A stretch of DNA of 64,000 nucleotides from Betaproteobacteria bacterium (lineage in GTDB: Bacteria > Pseudomonadota > Gammaproteobacteria > Burkholderiales > Burkholderiaceae_C): contig VGHB01000001.1 in assembly GCA_016868355.1 (NCBI GenBank), forward strand, positions 124,001 to 188,000, given 5' to 3'. Below, one piece after another: positions 48,973-59,231 of the stretch. Made by a program: the position numbers and the translations under genes. The stretch's first letter is position 1; every line of letters begins with the position of its first letter. The notes beneath the pieces are model-generated. The model ran no database searches. It worked only from the letters and a program-made list of their open reading frames with translations, and had not been told where the DNA came from.

Positions 48973-50314
48973 AGGCCGGTACCATGCAGGTCTTATGTTC
49001 AATGTGATGCACGAACTCATTACGAAAGTGCTTGATCATGGCGCGCACGGGCATCGCCGCTGCATCGCCTAAGGCACAGATGGTGCGGCCCTGGATGTTG
49101 TCAGCCACCGAGTTGAGCAGTTCCAGATCTTCCATCCGACCCTGGCCCTTTTCGATACGGTCCACCATTCGCCAGAGCCAGCCCGTACCCTCTCGGCAGG
49201 GGGTGCATTGGCCGCAGCTCTCGTGCTGATAAAAATACGACAAGCGCAGTAGGCTCTTGACCATGCAGCGGGTGTCGTTCATCACGATCACAGCACCTGA
49301 ACCCAACATGGAGCCCGCCTTGGCAATGGCGTCGTAGTCCATGGTGATGTCCCTCATGATGTGTGCCGGCAGCACGGGTGCTGATGAGCCCCCGGGAATC
49401 ACGGCCTTCAGCACCCCACCCTTGACTCCCCCCGCCAGCTCAAGGAGCTTGGAAAACGGCGTGCCCATGGGCACCTCAAAATTTCCTGGCGCGTTCACGT
49501 CGCCGACCACTGAGAAGATCTTGGTGCCGCCGTTGTTATGCTTGCCCACCTCCAGGTAGGCCTGACCACCATTACGGATAATCCAGGGAACAGCCGCGAA
49601 GGTCTCGGTGTTGTTGATGGTGGTGGGTTTGCCGTACAGGCCAAAGCTGGCCGGAAACGGCGGCTTGAAGCGTGGCTGGCCCTTCTTGCCTTCTAAGGAC
49701 TCCAATAACGCGGTCTCTTCACCGCAGATGTAGGCGCCAAAACCATGGTGGGCATGCAACTCGAAGCTGGTATCGGAGCCCATGATGTGGGCCCCGAGAA
49801 AGCCCGCTGCACGAGCCTCTTGCAAGGCGGCTTCAAACCGTTCGTAGACCTCGAAGATCTCGCCGTGGATGTAGTTGTAACCCACAGTGATACCCATGGC
49901 GTAGGCCGCGATGGTCATACCTTCGATCACCGCGTGTGGGTTGTACATCAGGATATCGCGGTCTTTGCAGGTACCCGGCTCGCCTTCATCAGAGTTGCAC
50001 ACCAGATACTTCTGGGCCGGGAACTGGCGTGGCATAAAGCTCCACTTCAGCCCGGTGGGAAAGCCTGCACCCCCGCGGCCCCGCAATGAAGAGAGCTTGA
50101 CATCGGCGATCACCGCCTCGGGCGTCATTCCTTGGCCCCCGTCGCGGCCGAGAATCTTGCGCAAGGCCGCGTAGCCACCACGCGCCTGGTAATCCTTCAG
50201 GCTCCAGTTCGAGCCATTGAGTTCAGAGTAGATCTGCGGCTGAATGTGCCGGCCGTGAAAGCAAGTCTCCCGGCCCTTGGCCTGAAACCGCGAGAGGTCA
50301 AGCATTTGTCTCAT
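48965..50314 (-). CDS. nuoF: NADH-quinone oxidoreductase subunit F
   Basis: NuoF binds NADH and FMN and carries cluster N3, where electrons enter complex I. The 449-residue protein has the nucleotide-binding [19 protein letters not shown] and [16 protein letters not shown], then [20 protein letters not shown]-like sequence (here [20 protein letters not shown]) and the cluster motif [16 protein letters not shown] 50314 lies 6 bp after the nuoE stop. Confidence 0.98.
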   Translation of the reverse strand: MRQMLDLSRFQAKGRETCFHGRHIQPQIYSELNGSNWSLKDYQARGGYAALRKILGRDGGQGMTPEAVIADVKLSSLRGRGGAGFPTGLKWSFMPRQFPAQKYLVCNSDEGEPGTCKDRDILMYNPHAVIEGMTIAAYAMGITVGYNYIHGEIFEVYERFEAALQEARAAGFLGAHIMGSDTSFELHAHHGFGAYICGEETALLESLEGKKGQPRFKPPFPASFGLYGKPTTINNTETFAAVPWIIRNGGQAYLEVGKHNNGGTKIFSVVGDVNAPGNFEVPMGTPFSKLLELAGGVKGGVLKAVIPGGSSAPVLPAHIMRDITMDYDAIAKAGSMLGSGAVIVMNDTRCMVKSLLRLSYFYQHESCGQCTPCREGTGWLWRMVDRIEKGQGRMEDLELLNSVADNIQGRTICALGDAAAMPVRAMIKHFRNEFVHHIEHKTCMVPAYV

Positions 50315-50319
50315 GGCGA

Positions 50320-50826
50320 TCACGCCCCTTTCCTCAATTGATCGACCAACGCATCTAGACGGTCGTTGCTCATGAAGCTCACCATCTGCCGGTCGTTGAC
50401 CAGCATCACCGGTGCGTCGGCACAGGCACCCAGACACTCGGTTTTCTGTACGGTGAACAGACCATCTGCCGAGGTGCCACCCTCTTGCACGCAAAGCTGG
50501 CTGCAAAGGTGCTCAAGCGCCTGCTGACCGCTGCGTAACTGGCAGGGCAGATTGGTGCACACGCTAAGCTTGAACTTGCCCAAGGGCTTCTGGTTGTACA
50601 TGTTGTAGAAGGTCGTCACCTCGGCCACGGCGATGGGCGCCATGCCTAAGTAGGTGGAAACGGCCTTTTCGGCGGCCGCGCTGACCCATCCTTCCTCCTG
50701 TTGCACGATGGACAAACAGGCCATAACAGCCGACTGACGCTGATCGGCCGGGTACTTGGCGACTTCGCGGTCGAAACGCGCGCGCATGACTTCGCTCAGG
50801 GTGTAGGTGGGGTTATCGCTGCTCAT
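50320..50826 (-). CDS. nuoE: NADH-quinone oxidoreductase subunit E
   Basis: NuoE is a thioredoxin-fold protein holding the 2Fe-2S cluster N1a. The 168-residue protein has the helical start domain and [20 protein letters not shown]. The cluster cysteines are in [11 protein letters not shown] and [17 protein letters not shown]. The start overlaps the nuoD stop by 4 bases. Confidence 0.97.
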   Translation of the reverse strand: MSSDNPTYTLSEVMRARFDREVAKYPADQRQSAVMACLSIVQQEEGWVSAAAEKAVSTYLGMAPIAVAEVTTFYNMYNQKPLGKFKLSVCTNLPCQLRSGQQALEHLCSQLCVQEGGTSADGLFTVQKTECLGACADAPVMLVNDRQMVSFMSNDRLDALVDQLRKGA

Positions 50827-52076
50827 CGGTCAATCTCACCAAACACAATGTCCATGGTGCCGATGACAGCAACCGCATCAGCAATCATGTGTCCCCGGGT
50901 CATTTCATCAAGCGCGGCTAAGTGAGCAAAACCCGGTGCACGGATCTTCATACGCCAAGGCTTGTTGGCGCCATCACTGACCATGTAAATGCCGAACTCG
51001 CCCTTGGGATGCTCAACCGCCGCGTAGGACTGGCCTTCGGGCACGTGGAAGCCCTCGGTGAAGAGCTTGAAGTGATGGATCAGCTCTTCCATATTTGACT
51101 TCATGCCCACTCGGTCGGGCGGTGCCACCTTGTGGTTGTCGGTGATCACCGGGCCGGAGTTGTCTCGCAGCCACTTCACGCACTGGCCGATGATGCGGTT
51201 ACTTTGGCGCATCTCTTCCACCCGCACCAGGTAGCGGTCGTAGGTGTCACCGTTGACGCCCACCGGAATGTCGAAGTCCATCCGGTCGTAGACATCGTAG
51301 GGCTGCTTCTTGCGCAGGTCCCAGGCGATGCCTGAACCACGCAGCATGGCGCCGGAGAAGCCTAGGTTTAATGCCCGCTCAGGGGTGACCACCGCGATTC
51401 CTACCGTGCGTTGCTTCCAGATGCGGTTATCCGTCAGCAGGGCTTCATATTCATCAACCAGAGCTGGGAAGCGCTTGGTGAAGTCTTCAATGAAGTCCAG
51501 CAGCGAGCCCTGCCTGTTTTCGTTTAGCTGTGCGATGGCGCGGGAATTGCGGATCTTGCTCACCTGGTACTGAGGCATGCGGTCAGGCAGATCTCGGTAC
51601 ACACCGCCCGGGCGAAAATACGCGGCATGCATGCGTGCGCCCGACACTGCCTCGTACATGTCAAACAGCTCTTCCCGCTCACGAAAGCAGTAGATAAGCA
51701 TATTCATCGCACCGCAGTCCATGCCGTGGCAGCCCAGCCACAGGAGGTGGTTCAGCAGCCGCGTGATCTCGCTGTACATCACGCGGATGTACTGAGCGCG
51801 CTCCGGCACTTCGATACCCAGCAGCTTTTCGATGGCCAAGCAGTATGCGTGCTCGTTGCACATCATCGACACATAGTCCAAGCGGTCCATGTAGGGCAGC
51901 GACTGGATATAGGTCTTGGACTCGGCCAGCTTCTCGGTGGCCCGGTGCAAAAGCCCGATGTGCGGGTCGGCACGCTGGATAACCTCGCCATCAAGTTCCA
52001 GCACGAGGCGCAACACGCCGTGCGCGGCCGGATGCTGCGGGCCGAAGTTCAAGGTGTAGTTCTTGATGTCCGCCAT
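50823..52076 (-). CDS. nuoD: NADH-quinone oxidoreductase subunit D
   Basis: NuoD forms much of the quinone-binding site with NuoB and is related to hydrogenase large subunits. The 417-residue protein starts [20 protein letters not shown], with the loop histidine that contacts the quinone head group. It also has [37 protein letters not shown] and the C-terminal DIVFGEIDR. Confidence 0.98.
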   Translation of the reverse strand: MADIKNYTLNFGPQHPAAHGVLRLVLELDGEVIQRADPHIGLLHRATEKLAESKTYIQSLPYMDRLDYVSMMCNEHAYCLAIEKLLGIEVPERAQYIRVMYSEITRLLNHLLWLGCHGMDCGAMNMLIYCFREREELFDMYEAVSGARMHAAYFRPGGVYRDLPDRMPQYQVSKIRNSRAIAQLNENRQGSLLDFIEDFTKRFPALVDEYEALLTDNRIWKQRTVGIAVVTPERALNLGFSGAMLRGSGIAWDLRKKQPYDVYDRMDFDIPVGVNGDTYDRYLVRVEEMRQSNRIIGQCVKWLRDNSGPVITDNHKVAPPDRVGMKSNMEELIHHFKLFTEGFHVPEGQSYAAVEHPKGEFGIYMVSDGANKPWRMKIRAPGFAHLAALDEMTRGHMIADAVAVIGTMDIVFGEIDR

Positions 52077-52098
52077 GTTCGTCTCGTAGGCTGGCCGC

Positions 52099-52698
52099 TT
52101 AATGCAGCCCGCCGTAGGGCTCCTCGCGGATGATGCGCGGCGTGACCTCTCGGGTCTCGATCGTCACGGGTTGGTAGATCACACGCTTTTGCTCGGCGTC
52201 ATAGCGCATCTCCACATGGCCGGTGACTGGGAAATCCTTGCGGAAGGGGTGCCCGATAAAGCCATAGTCGGTGAGCAAGCGCCTGAGGTCGTTATGGCCT
52301 TCGAAAAGGATGCCGTACAGGTCAAAGGCTTCCCGCTCAAACCAATTGGCTGCGTTCCAGACCTCGTTGACGCTGGCCACCAGGGGTTGCCGGTCATCCG
52401 GACAGAAGGTGCGCAGGCGCAAACGCCAGTTGTGTGCCACCGACAACAGGTGCAAGACTACGGCAAATCGAGGGCCTTCGTAGGCTCCATCCTTGTAGCC
52501 GCTGTAGTCCACTCCGCACAGGTCCATCAACTGCTCAAACCCCAATGTCGCGTCTTCGCGCAGAACCTGACATACCCACAGGTAGTCGGCCGAGTGCACG
52601 TTGAGAGTCACCTCTCCCAAGCGGCAGTCCATAGACTGGACGCGCTCGCCCAGTACCACCTGGAGCGAGGCCTGTAGGCGTTGGAGCTTTTCTAACAT
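52099..52698 (-). CDS. nuoC: NADH-quinone oxidoreductase subunit C
   Basis: NuoC is a 30-kDa structural subunit of the peripheral arm. The 199-residue protein begins [20 protein letters not shown]. It contains the family signature [20 protein letters not shown] and [17 protein letters not shown]-like sequence (here [20 protein letters not shown]). ATG 52698 has AGGA upstream; the longer open frame runs back into nuoB out of frame. Confidence 0.97.
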   Translation of the reverse strand: MLEKLQRLQASLQVVLGERVQSMDCRLGEVTLNVHSADYLWVCQVLREDATLGFEQLMDLCGVDYSGYKDGAYEGPRFAVVLHLLSVAHNWRLRLRTFCPDDRQPLVASVNEVWNAANWFEREAFDLYGILFEGHNDLRRLLTDYGFIGHPFRKDFPVTGHVEMRYDAEQKRVIYQPVTIETREVTPRIIREEPYGGLH

Positions 52699-52774
52699 GA
52701 AATTCCTAGGTGGCGGGCACTGCTGCCGTTCAGGGTAATGCAGGTTTGATGCGCGGGATGTCGGAACAAACGCC

Positions 52775-53251
52775 TCAGCGGGCGATGGTGTTTTCGCGCC
52801 GAATCTTGGACTGAAGCTGCAAGATTCCGTAAAGCAAAGCTTCCGCTGTGGGCGGACAGCCCGGCACATACACATCCACGGGCACGATGCGGTCGCAACC
52901 GCGCACCACCGAGTAGCTGTAGTGGTAGTAGCCGCCGCCGTTGGCGCAAGACCCCATGGACAACACCCAGCGGGGCTCGGCCATCTGGTCATAAACCTTT
53001 CGGAGGGCGGGGGCCATCTTGTTGCAAAGCGTACCGGCCACGATCATGAGGTCAGACTGGCGCGGAGACGGCCTGAACAACATGCCAAAGCGGTCGATGT
53101 CGTAGCGCGATGCGCCTGCGTGCATCATCTCAACCGCGCAACAGGCCAGACCGAAGGTCATAGGCCACAGCGAACCGGTCTTGGACCAGTTCACCAGCTT
53201 GTCCACCGAGGTGGTGACGAAGCCTTCCTTGAGTACGCCTTCAATGCCCAT
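52775..53251 (-). CDS. nuoB: NADH-quinone oxidoreductase subunit B
   Basis: NuoB holds the terminal 4Fe-4S cluster N2, which reduces the quinone. The 158-residue protein has the tandem cysteines in [10 protein letters not shown], a third in [15 protein letters not shown], and a fourth in [17 protein letters not shown]. It lies 3 bp after nuoA. Confidence 0.98.
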   Translation of the reverse strand: MGIEGVLKEGFVTTSVDKLVNWSKTGSLWPMTFGLACCAVEMMHAGASRYDIDRFGMLFRPSPRQSDLMIVAGTLCNKMAPALRKVYDQMAEPRWVLSMGSCANGGGYYHYSYSVVRGCDRIVPVDVYVPGCPPTAEALLYGILQLQSKIRRENTIAR

Positions 53252-53254
53252 GTT

Positions 53255-53614
53255 TCACTCCCAATCCAGCGCGCCCTTCTTCCATTCGTACACCAGGCCG
53301 ACAACCAAGATGCCGAGGAAGACCATTACCGCCCAAAAGCCCGTGGGCCCAATGTCACGCAAAGAAACCGCCCACGGAAACAGAAAGGCGATCTCCAGGT
53401 CGAACAGAATAAAAAGGATGGCAACCAGGTAGTAGCGCACATCGAACTGCATGCGGGCGTCCTCGAAGGCCTCAAAACCACACTCGTAGGGGGAGTTCTT
53501 GGCCTCATTGGGGCGATTGGGTCCCATGATGAAACCGATGACCTGCGGCGCAATGCCGATGGCCGTGCCCACCAGGATGAACATGATGATGGGCAGGTAC
53601 TCTTGCAGGTTCAT
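53255..53614 (-). CDS. nuoA: NADH-quinone oxidoreductase subunit A
   Basis: NuoA is a three-helix membrane subunit near the quinone tunnel and the first gene of the 14-gene nuo run. The 119-residue protein starts [20 protein letters not shown]. It has the loop [20 protein letters not shown] with the conserved cysteine, then [23 protein letters not shown] 53614 is chosen for normal length. No clear promoter is visible in the 40 bp upstream. Confidence 0.97.
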   Translation of the reverse strand: MNLQEYLPIIMFILVGTAIGIAPQVIGFIMGPNRPNEAKNSPYECGFEAFEDARMQFDVRYYLVAILFILFDLEIAFLFPWAVSLRDIGPTGFWAVMVFLGILVVGLVYEWKKGALDWE

Positions 53615-53655
53615 GTTTACAACCGACTTCAGTCCGCCCGGCACTGGCCGAACGT

Positions 53656-53696
53656 AAAAAAAGCGCGTAGAGAATCGCCCGATTCCCCCAGCGCGC
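53656..53696 (-). terminator. Rho-independent terminator or attenuator between tRNA-Leu and nuoA
   Basis: On the minus strand GCGCG pairs with CGCGC, with an inner GAATC/GATTC stem over GGGC, followed by a run of seven T. It ends only 42 bp before the nuoA ATG. Confidence 0.75.
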
Positions 53697-53796
53697 CCGC
53701 CTGTCCCGATTGGCAGCTCTGCTGCACTGGGCGCTCGGCGCCACCCTCCGGGGCCACACCGAATTTGACTCGACTTAACTTTCGTCTTCTATTTTT

Positions 53797-53881
53797 TGGT
53801 GCCGTCGGCGAGACTCGAACTCGCACAGCTTTCGCCACTACCCCCTCAAGATAGCGTGTCTACCAATTTCACCACGACGGC
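53797..53881 (-). tRNA. tRNA-Leu (GAG)
   Basis: The 85-base class II tRNA folds with acceptor GCCGTCG/CGACGGC, discriminator A and an encoded CCA end. The D-arm has AATTGGTAGAC. The anticodon stem CTATC/GGTAG holds the loop TTGAGGG, so the anticodon is GAG. A long variable arm and T-arm GCGAG-TTCGAGT-CTCGC follow. Its place between secG and nuoA is common in betaproteobacteria. Confidence 0.97.
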
Positions 53882-53976
53882 GCTGACAAACGTTGCTCCG
53901 CACAACGTGAGGATCAACCCAAAAATAACCTGCGATTCTAGACGGAAAACATCCGCGAAGCTGACGGCTACAGGGC

Positions 53977-54408
53977 TCAGCGTTTGGGAATTTCGCCGGG
54001 CTTGGCACCGGAGGTCTCACCTGGATTGGCCGCTGCACCGCCGGTGTCAGAGGCGGAAGTGGGCGCGTTGGGCGCCGCGCCCGGAGTCACGCCTGGAATC
54101 ACGCCTGGAGTTGTCCCCGCAGGGACAGTGGCCTTCTCCAGCACGCTAGAACCGCCGGCCGGTGCCTCACGCGGCGTACCAAAGTAGGCTAAGCCCAGAG
54201 TGCACAGAAAGAACACGGTGGCGCAGGCTGAAGTGGAGCGGGACAGGAAGTTGGCACTGCCCGTGGCGCCAAAGAGGCTGCCTGAGGCACCGCTGCCGAA
54301 CGATGCGCCCATGTCGGCACCCTTCCCGTGCTGGATCAGCACCAAGCCGATCATCACCAAGGCGGACATGATCTGAACAATGAGCAGCAGGTTGGCAAGA
54401 AATTGCAT
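53977..54408 (-). CDS. secG: Preprotein translocase subunit SecG
   Basis: SecG is a small inner-membrane partner of SecYE that speeds protein export. The 143-residue protein has two membrane helices, about residues 5-24 (LLLIVQIMSALVMIGLVLIQ) and 57-77, and the conserved loop HGKGADMGASFGSGASGSLFGATG between them. A disordered tail of some 60 residues rich in proline, glycine, alanine and threonine follows. It lies 85 bp after tpiA. Confidence 0.95.
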   Translation of the reverse strand: MQFLANLLLIVQIMSALVMIGLVLIQHGKGADMGASFGSGASGSLFGATGSANFLSRSTSACATVFFLCTLGLAYFGTPREAPAGGSSVLEKATVPAGTTPGVIPGVTPGAAPNAPTSASDTGGAAANPGETSGAKPGEIPKR

Positions 54409-54493
54409 GGTGGTCAGCTAAGGTCAGTTGGGTTTGTTGGAACAACGGCCCTGGCCGATGTGGTGGGCAGTGAGTTCACCGCAGCCGTACGCA

Positions 54494-55234
54494 TCATTGA
54501 GCCGCCCGGCAGATCGACACAAACTCGGCAGCCTTGAGCGACGCACCGCCAATCAAGCCACCGTCAATGTCGGCCTGAGCAAACAACGTGGCCGCGTTAT
54601 CGGGCTTTACACTGCCGCCGTAGAGGATCTTCATGGCATCGGCATGAGCGGTGGCCGCCCGAAGCTGAGTGCGCAGGATCGCGTGCACCGACTGCGCCTG
54701 GTCGGGACTGGCCGTACGGCCGGTGCCGATGGCCCAAACAGGCTCGTAGGCCACCACGATTTCACCTGCGCAATGGCCCAGCACGTGGATCACCGCGGAG
54801 AGCTGACGCTTGACCACAGCCTCGGTCTGCCCGGACTCGCGTTGCTCAAGGGTTTCGCCCAGGCACACGATGGGCGTTAAGCCATGGGCCAGCGCTGCCT
54901 TGGCTTTGTCGGCCACCAGCGCATCGCTTTCGGCGTGGCCGCCGCGGCGCTCGGAGTGACCAACGATGACGTAGCGGCACCCCAGTTCTCGCAACATCGG
55001 GGCCGATACTTCACCGGTGTAGGCACCCCGCGCATGCGCGGAGACGTCCTGCGCGCCCCAGCGCAGCGCAGAAGCAGCCAGGGACACCGCCGTGTCGGCC
55101 AGGTAAACGAAGGGCACACACACCGCAGCATCGCAGGGCAAGGGCCCTGCCGCAAGGATACCGGCTAACAGCTCTGAATTACCCGCGCGGTCGCCATGCA
55201 TTTTCCAGTTGCCAACGACGAGTTTTTTGCTCAT
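54494..55234 (-). CDS. tpiA: Triosephosphate isomerase
   Basis: TpiA interconverts dihydroxyacetone phosphate and glyceraldehyde 3-phosphate. The 246-residue TIM barrel starts KKLVVGNWKMHG with the catalytic lysine. It has the catalytic histidine in VIVGHSERR, the glutamate in AYEPVWAIGTGRTA, and the phosphate loop ILYGGSVKPDNA and GGLIGGASL. It starts 11 bp after the oxidoreductase stop. Confidence 0.98.
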   Translation of the reverse strand: MSKKLVVGNWKMHGDRAGNSELLAGILAAGPLPCDAAVCVPFVYLADTAVSLAASALRWGAQDVSAHARGAYTGEVSAPMLRELGCRYVIVGHSERRGGHAESDALVADKAKAALAHGLTPIVCLGETLEQRESGQTEAVVKRQLSAVIHVLGHCAGEIVVAYEPVWAIGTGRTASPDQAQSVHAILRTQLRAATAHADAMKILYGGSVKPDNAATLFAQADIDGGLIGGASLKAAEFVSICRAAQ

Positions 55235-55245
55235 GTTGCGAGCGT

Positions 55246-56241
55246 CTACCAGTTCAACATGATTTTGCCCACGTGCGCGCTGCTTTCCATCAGCTGGTGG
55301 GCCCGAACAGCGCCGTCTGGTGTCGATGCAGGGAACACGCTGTGGATAACTGGACGAATTCGGCCGGATTCCAGCAAGGGCCACACCCGCTCACGCAGAC
55401 CGCGTGCCAACATCGCCTTGTAGGCCAAGGGACGAGGCCTCAGGGTTGAGCCGGTGATCGACAGTCGCTTGCGCAGGACAACGCCACTGTCAAAGGCACT
55501 GTCGTTGCCACCTTGGGTGGCAATCAAGGCCAGTCGCCCGTCGTTGGCCAGACACTGCACCTCGCGGCCGATGTAGCTGCCACCCACCATGTCCAAGACC
55601 ACGTTGACGCCAGCACCCTTGGTAAGTTTGAGGGCTTCTTCAGCGAAATCTTGCGTCGTGTAGTTGATGAAGTGATCGGCGCCAAGCTTCAGGCACTCGC
55701 GGCCCTTGGTGTCGGCGCCCACCGTCACGATGACAGTGCATCCGAAGGCCTTGGCCAATTGAATGGCTGTCACGCCGATACCACTAGAGCCGCCCTGCAC
55801 CAGGAGGGTTTCGCCTTGCTGCAACCGCGCGATCTCGAACAGGTTCTGCCAGACGGTGAAGTAGGTCTCCGGCAAGCTGGCAGCCTCCAGGTCGCTCCAG
55901 CCATTCGGAATGGGCAGAACCTGACCCACCGGGGCCACGCAGAACTGTGCGTAGCCCCCGCCTGCCACCAGGGCGCAGACACGTTGACCCAGCGCAACCC
56001 CTGCGGCGGCCAGGTCTCCGGCCGTACCCGCCTCAACCACACCGGCGATCTCCAGACCAGGCAGGTCGGACACCCCAGGAGGCATGGGATACAGGCCCTT
56101 GCGTTGCAGCACATCAGGGCGGTTCACGCCCGATGCGCTGACACGGATCAACAACTCACCGGTGGCGGCCGTCGGCGTTGACCTTTGCGTCAGACGCAGC
56201 ACCTGGGGGCCGCCGTAGCCGGCAATTTCAATGGCGTTCAT
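55246..56241 (-). CDS. NAD(P)H quinone oxidoreductase, zinc-independent MDR family
   Basis: A 331-residue medium-chain reductase of the quinone oxidoreductase group (PIG3/QorB-like). It has the GroES-like start domain (LLIRVSASGVNRPDVLQRKG, then LPGLEIAGVVEAG) and the Rossmann motif VQGGSSGIGVTAIQLAKAFG. The zinc-binding residues of alcohol dehydrogenases are absent. It probably reduces quinones or reactive carbonyls with NADPH. It starts 1 bp after the pnp stop, so it is likely co-transcribed with pnp and tpiA. Confidence 0.9.
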   Translation of the reverse strand: MNAIEIAGYGGPQVLRLTQRSTPTAATGELLIRVSASGVNRPDVLQRKGLYPMPPGVSDLPGLEIAGVVEAGTAGDLAAAGVALGQRVCALVAGGGYAQFCVAPVGQVLPIPNGWSDLEAASLPETYFTVWQNLFEIARLQQGETLLVQGGSSGIGVTAIQLAKAFGCTVIVTVGADTKGRECLKLGADHFINYTTQDFAEEALKLTKGAGVNVVLDMVGGSYIGREVQCLANDGRLALIATQGGNDSAFDSGVVLRKRLSITGSTLRPRPLAYKAMLARGLRERVWPLLESGRIRPVIHSVFPASTPDGAVRAHQLMESSAHVGKIMLNW

Positions 56242-58536
56242 TTACTGCTGCTGTTGGCCCTGCTGGTCAGCCTGCCCACCGCCAGAACCCGACCCTACAG
56301 CACCGGCTTCGCCCTGGTGGGCAGGCGCAAGGCGCTCGCCACGCTCGCCGCGGTCACCGCGCTCACGGCGGGGGCGGTCACTACGGTCACCACGGTCGCG
56401 GAACTCGCGACGGGGACGGTCTTGCTCCTCAGGCATGCCCTCGGGACGCTCCAACAGTGCCTTCATCGACAGCTTGATGCGGCCCTTCTCATCGGTTTCC
56501 AAAACCTTGACCTGAACCACCTGGCCTTCGGTCAGGAAGTCCTCCACGCGCTCGACGCGCTGGTGGGCGATCTGGCTGATGTGCAAGAGACCGTCCTTGC
56601 CCGGCAGGATATTGATCAAGGCACCGAAGTCCAGGATCTTGGTGACGGGGCCTTCGTAGACCTTGCCTACCTCGGCCTCAGCCGTGATCTCTTCAATCCG
56701 CTTCTTGGCCAGTGCAGCACGCTCACCATCGGTCGAAGCGATGGTGATGGTGCCGTCCTCTCCGATGTCGATCGTGGTGCCGGTTTCTTCGGTCAAGGCA
56801 CGGATGGTGGCGCCTCCCTTGCCGATCACATCACGGATCTTTTCCGGGTTGATCTTCATTGAGTACAGGCGCGGCGCGAACTCGGAGAGTTCGGTCTTGG
56901 CCTCGCCCATAGCCTCTTGCATCTTGCCAAGAATGTGCAAGCGCGCTTCTTTGGCTTGTGCCAGAGCAACCTGCATGATTTCCTTGGTGATGCCCTGGAT
57001 CTTGATGTCCATCTGCAGCGCTGTGACCCCGCTGGTGGTGCCGGCCACCTTGAAGTCCATATCACCCAAGTGATCCTCGTCGCCCAGTATGTCGGTCAGG
57101 ACCGCAAAGCGGTTACCTTCCTTGATCAGTCCCATGGCGATGCCGGCCACATGGGCCTTCATCGGTACGCCCGCGTCCATCAGCGCCAGGCAGCCGCCGC
57201 ATACCGAAGCCATAGAGGAAGAGCCGTTGGATTCGGTGATCTCCGAGACCACTCTCAGCACATAGGGGAAGTCTTCTTTGCTGGGCAGCAGCGGCACCAG
57301 GGCGCGCTTGGCCAGGCGGCCATGGCCGATTTCGCGCCGCTTGGGGCTGCCCACTCGGCCGGTTTCGCCAGTGGCAAAGGGGGGCATGTTGTAGTGAAAC
57401 AGGAAGCGGTCGGTGAACTCACCGGCCAGAGCGTCGATCTTCTGAGCGTCTTGCTCGGTGCCCAGGGTGGCCACCACCAAGGCCTGCGTCTCACCGCGGG
57501 TAAACAAGGCCGAGCCGTGCGCACGCGGCAACACGCTGTTGCGGATTTCAATGGGACGTACCGTGCGGGTGTCACGGCCGTCAATACGGGGCTCACCGGC
57601 CAGGACTTGGCCGCGCACGATGCGCGACTCGATCTCGAATAACAGGCCCTCGACCTTCACCGAGTCGAATGCAATGCCGTCTGCCCTCAGGCCATCCATG
57701 ACGGCCGCATAGGCGTCGCGGCAGGCCTGAGTACGGGCCTGCTTGCTGCGGATCTGATAGGCCGCGCGAAGCTTGTCTTCGCCAAGTCCGGTGACCTTGC
57801 CGATGAAGTCCTCGTCCTTGGCTGGTGCCTGCCAATTCCACTCAGCCTTGCCGGCGTCACGCACCAGTTCGTTGATGGCGACGACGGCGATGTTGCCTTG
57901 CTCGTGGCCGTAGACCACGGCGCCCAGCATCACCTCTTCGGTCAGCTGGTCGGCTTCCGACTCCACCATCAACACAGCGCTTTCAGTGCCTGCAACCACC
58001 AGGTCGAGCTTGCTTTGGGCCAGCTGGGCCTTGCCCGGGTTGAGTACGTACTCGCCGTTGATATAGCCCACGCGCGCCGCGCCAATCGGACCGTTGAAGG
58101 GAATGCCCGAGATGGATAGGGCAGCGCTGGTGCCAATCAAGGCGGCAATATCAGCTTGAACTTCGGGGTTCAGGCTCATCACATGCACCACCACCTGAAC
58201 TTCATTGAAGAAGCCATCAGGGAACAGGGGGCGAATAGGACGGTCGATCAGGCGGCTGGTAAGCGTCTCCAGTTCGCTCGGGCGCCCTTCTCGCTTGAAG
58301 AAGCTGCCTGGGATTCGGCCTGCAGCATAGGTCTTCTCAATGTAGTCCACCGTCAGCGGGAAGAAATCTTGGCCCGCCTTGGCTTCACCCTTGGCGACCA
58401 CGGTGGCCAGCACCACGGTGCCGTCGATGTCGACCATCACCGCACCGCTGGACTGCCGGGCGATCTCGCCGGTTTCCATGGTGACCATGTGAGGGCCCCA
58501 CTGGAAGGTTTTGGTGACTCTTTTAAAAAGGCTCAT
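56242..58536 (-). CDS. pnp: Polyribonucleotide nucleotidyltransferase (PNPase)
   Basis: PNPase degrades RNA from the 3' end with phosphate, in the degradosome and elsewhere. The 764-residue protein has two RNase PH-like domains (the second includes [20 protein letters not shown]), a KH domain ([20 protein letters not shown]) and an S1 domain ([20 protein letters not shown]). A long tail rich in arginine, aspartate and glycine follows, and the last residues are glutamine-rich. It lies downstream of rpsO as in most proteobacteria. Confidence 0.97.
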   Translation of the reverse strand: MSLFKRVTKTFQWGPHMVTMETGEIARQSSGAVMVDIDGTVVLATVVAKGEAKAGQDFFPLTVDYIEKTYAAGRIPGSFFKREGRPSELETLTSRLIDRPIRPLFPDGFFNEVQVVVHVMSLNPEVQADIAALIGTSAALSISGIPFNGPIGAARVGYINGEYVLNPGKAQLAQSKLDLVVAGTESAVLMVESEADQLTEEVMLGAVVYGHEQGNIAVVAINELVRDAGKAEWNWQAPAKDEDFIGKVTGLGEDKLRAAYQIRSKQARTQACRDAYAAVMDGLRADGIAFDSVKVEGLLFEIESRIVRGQVLAGEPRIDGRDTRTVRPIEIRNSVLPRAHGSALFTRGETQALVVATLGTEQDAQKIDALAGEFTDRFLFHYNMPPFATGETGRVGSPKRREIGHGRLAKRALVPLLPSKEDFPYVLRVVSEITESNGSSSMASVCGGCLALMDAGVPMKAHVAGIAMGLIKEGNRFAVLTDILGDEDHLGDMDFKVAGTTSGVTALQMDIKIQGITKEIMQVALAQAKEARLHILGKMQEAMGEAKTELSEFAPRLYSMKINPEKIRDVIGKGGATIRALTEETGTTIDIGEDGTITIASTDGERAALAKKRIEEITAEAEVGKVYEGPVTKILDFGALINILPGKDGLLHISQIAHQRVERVEDFLTEGQVVQVKVLETDEKGRIKLSMKALLERPEGMPEEQDRPRREFRDRGDRSDRPRRERGDRGERGERLAPAHQGEAGAVGSGSGGGQADQQGQQQQ

Positions 58537-58737
58537 GCTTAGGCTCCTATAAAGGCCCTTGCGGGGTGTATCGGCCTGGTGTCCGCCATTCTTTCAGGAC
58601 TATCAGGCACAAAAGGTGGGCAAGATCCCCGCTAGGCCGTTGCAGTTACCGGACGCCTTGTGCGCGATGCCATTCCAGCGAAGCTCCAGTGAACCCCCTT
58701 GGAATGACACATCGACAACACCCTTCGCGCCGGCTCC

Positions 58738-58783
58738 AAAAACGAAAGAGGCCTGAATTGGGTCGCAACCCAAACAGGTCTCT
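58738..58783 (-). terminator. Terminator-like hairpin after rpsO
   Basis: On the minus strand AGAG, CCTG and TGGGT pair with ACCCA, CAGG and CTCT around a TGCG loop, followed by TTTCGTTTTT. It begins 17 bp after the rpsO stop. In E. coli the rpsO-pnp gap also has a partial terminator and an RNase III hairpin that controls pnp. The rest of the 263-bp gap to pnp shows no gene. Confidence 0.7.
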
Positions 58784-58799
58784 GTTCGTCAATTCAGCA

Positions 58800-59069
58800 T
58801 CACTTGCGCAGGCCGAGTTTCTGAATCAGGGCGACGTAACGGTCGGCGTCCCGATCTTTGAGGTAGGCCAGCAGGCGCTTGCGTTGATTGACCAAGCGCA
58901 GCAGACCGCGACGGCCATGATGGTCCTTGGCGTGCTGCTTGAAATGGGGGGTCAGATCGTTGATGCGGGCAGTGATCAGGGCTACCTGCACCTCGGGGCT
59001 GCCAGTGTCGTTGGCGCCACGGGCATGGACCTTGACGATATCGGCCTTGTTAATGTCGGCTGCGGCCAT
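58800..59069 (-). CDS. rpsO: 30S ribosomal protein S15 (uS15)
   Basis: S15 is a primary binder of the 16S rRNA central domain and bridges to the 50S subunit. The 89-residue protein has the pattern [20 protein letters not shown], then [20 protein letters not shown] and LGLRK at the end. ATG 59069 has GAGGA upstream and gives the exact family length. Confidence 0.98.
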   Translation of the reverse strand: MAAADINKADIVKVHARGANDTGSPEVQVALITARINDLTPHFKQHAKDHHGRRGLLRLVNQRKRLLAYLKDRDADRYVALIQKLGLRK

Positions 59070-59204
59070 GTTTTCCTCTGCAGTTTCCGGGGTTGATTCC
59101 GAATACCGCAAAAACTGCTCAGCACCCCGGAGGCGGCCGACAGCCAAACGGTTTCGGGCTTGAACTCGCGAACGCCAGTGAAACCGACCGGCGCCGTGTG
59201 AAAC

Positions 59205-59231
59205 GCTCCTGCCGGAGCAACACAGATTATA
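59205..59231 (-). promoter_or_regulatory. rpsO promoter -10 (TATAAT) and leader hairpin
   Basis: A perfect TATAAT (59226-59231, minus) overlaps the tsaD stop, with no clear -35 box. Just downstream, GCTCC pairs with GGAGC over a 4-base loop (59205-59218). The leader to the rpsO ATG is about 150 bases, long enough for autoregulation by S15. Confidence 0.5.

Noticed and set aside
55341-55349. TTATCCACA as a DnaA site near tpiA
   Set aside because: It lies inside the coding sequence of the quinone oxidoreductase, where the codons explain it.
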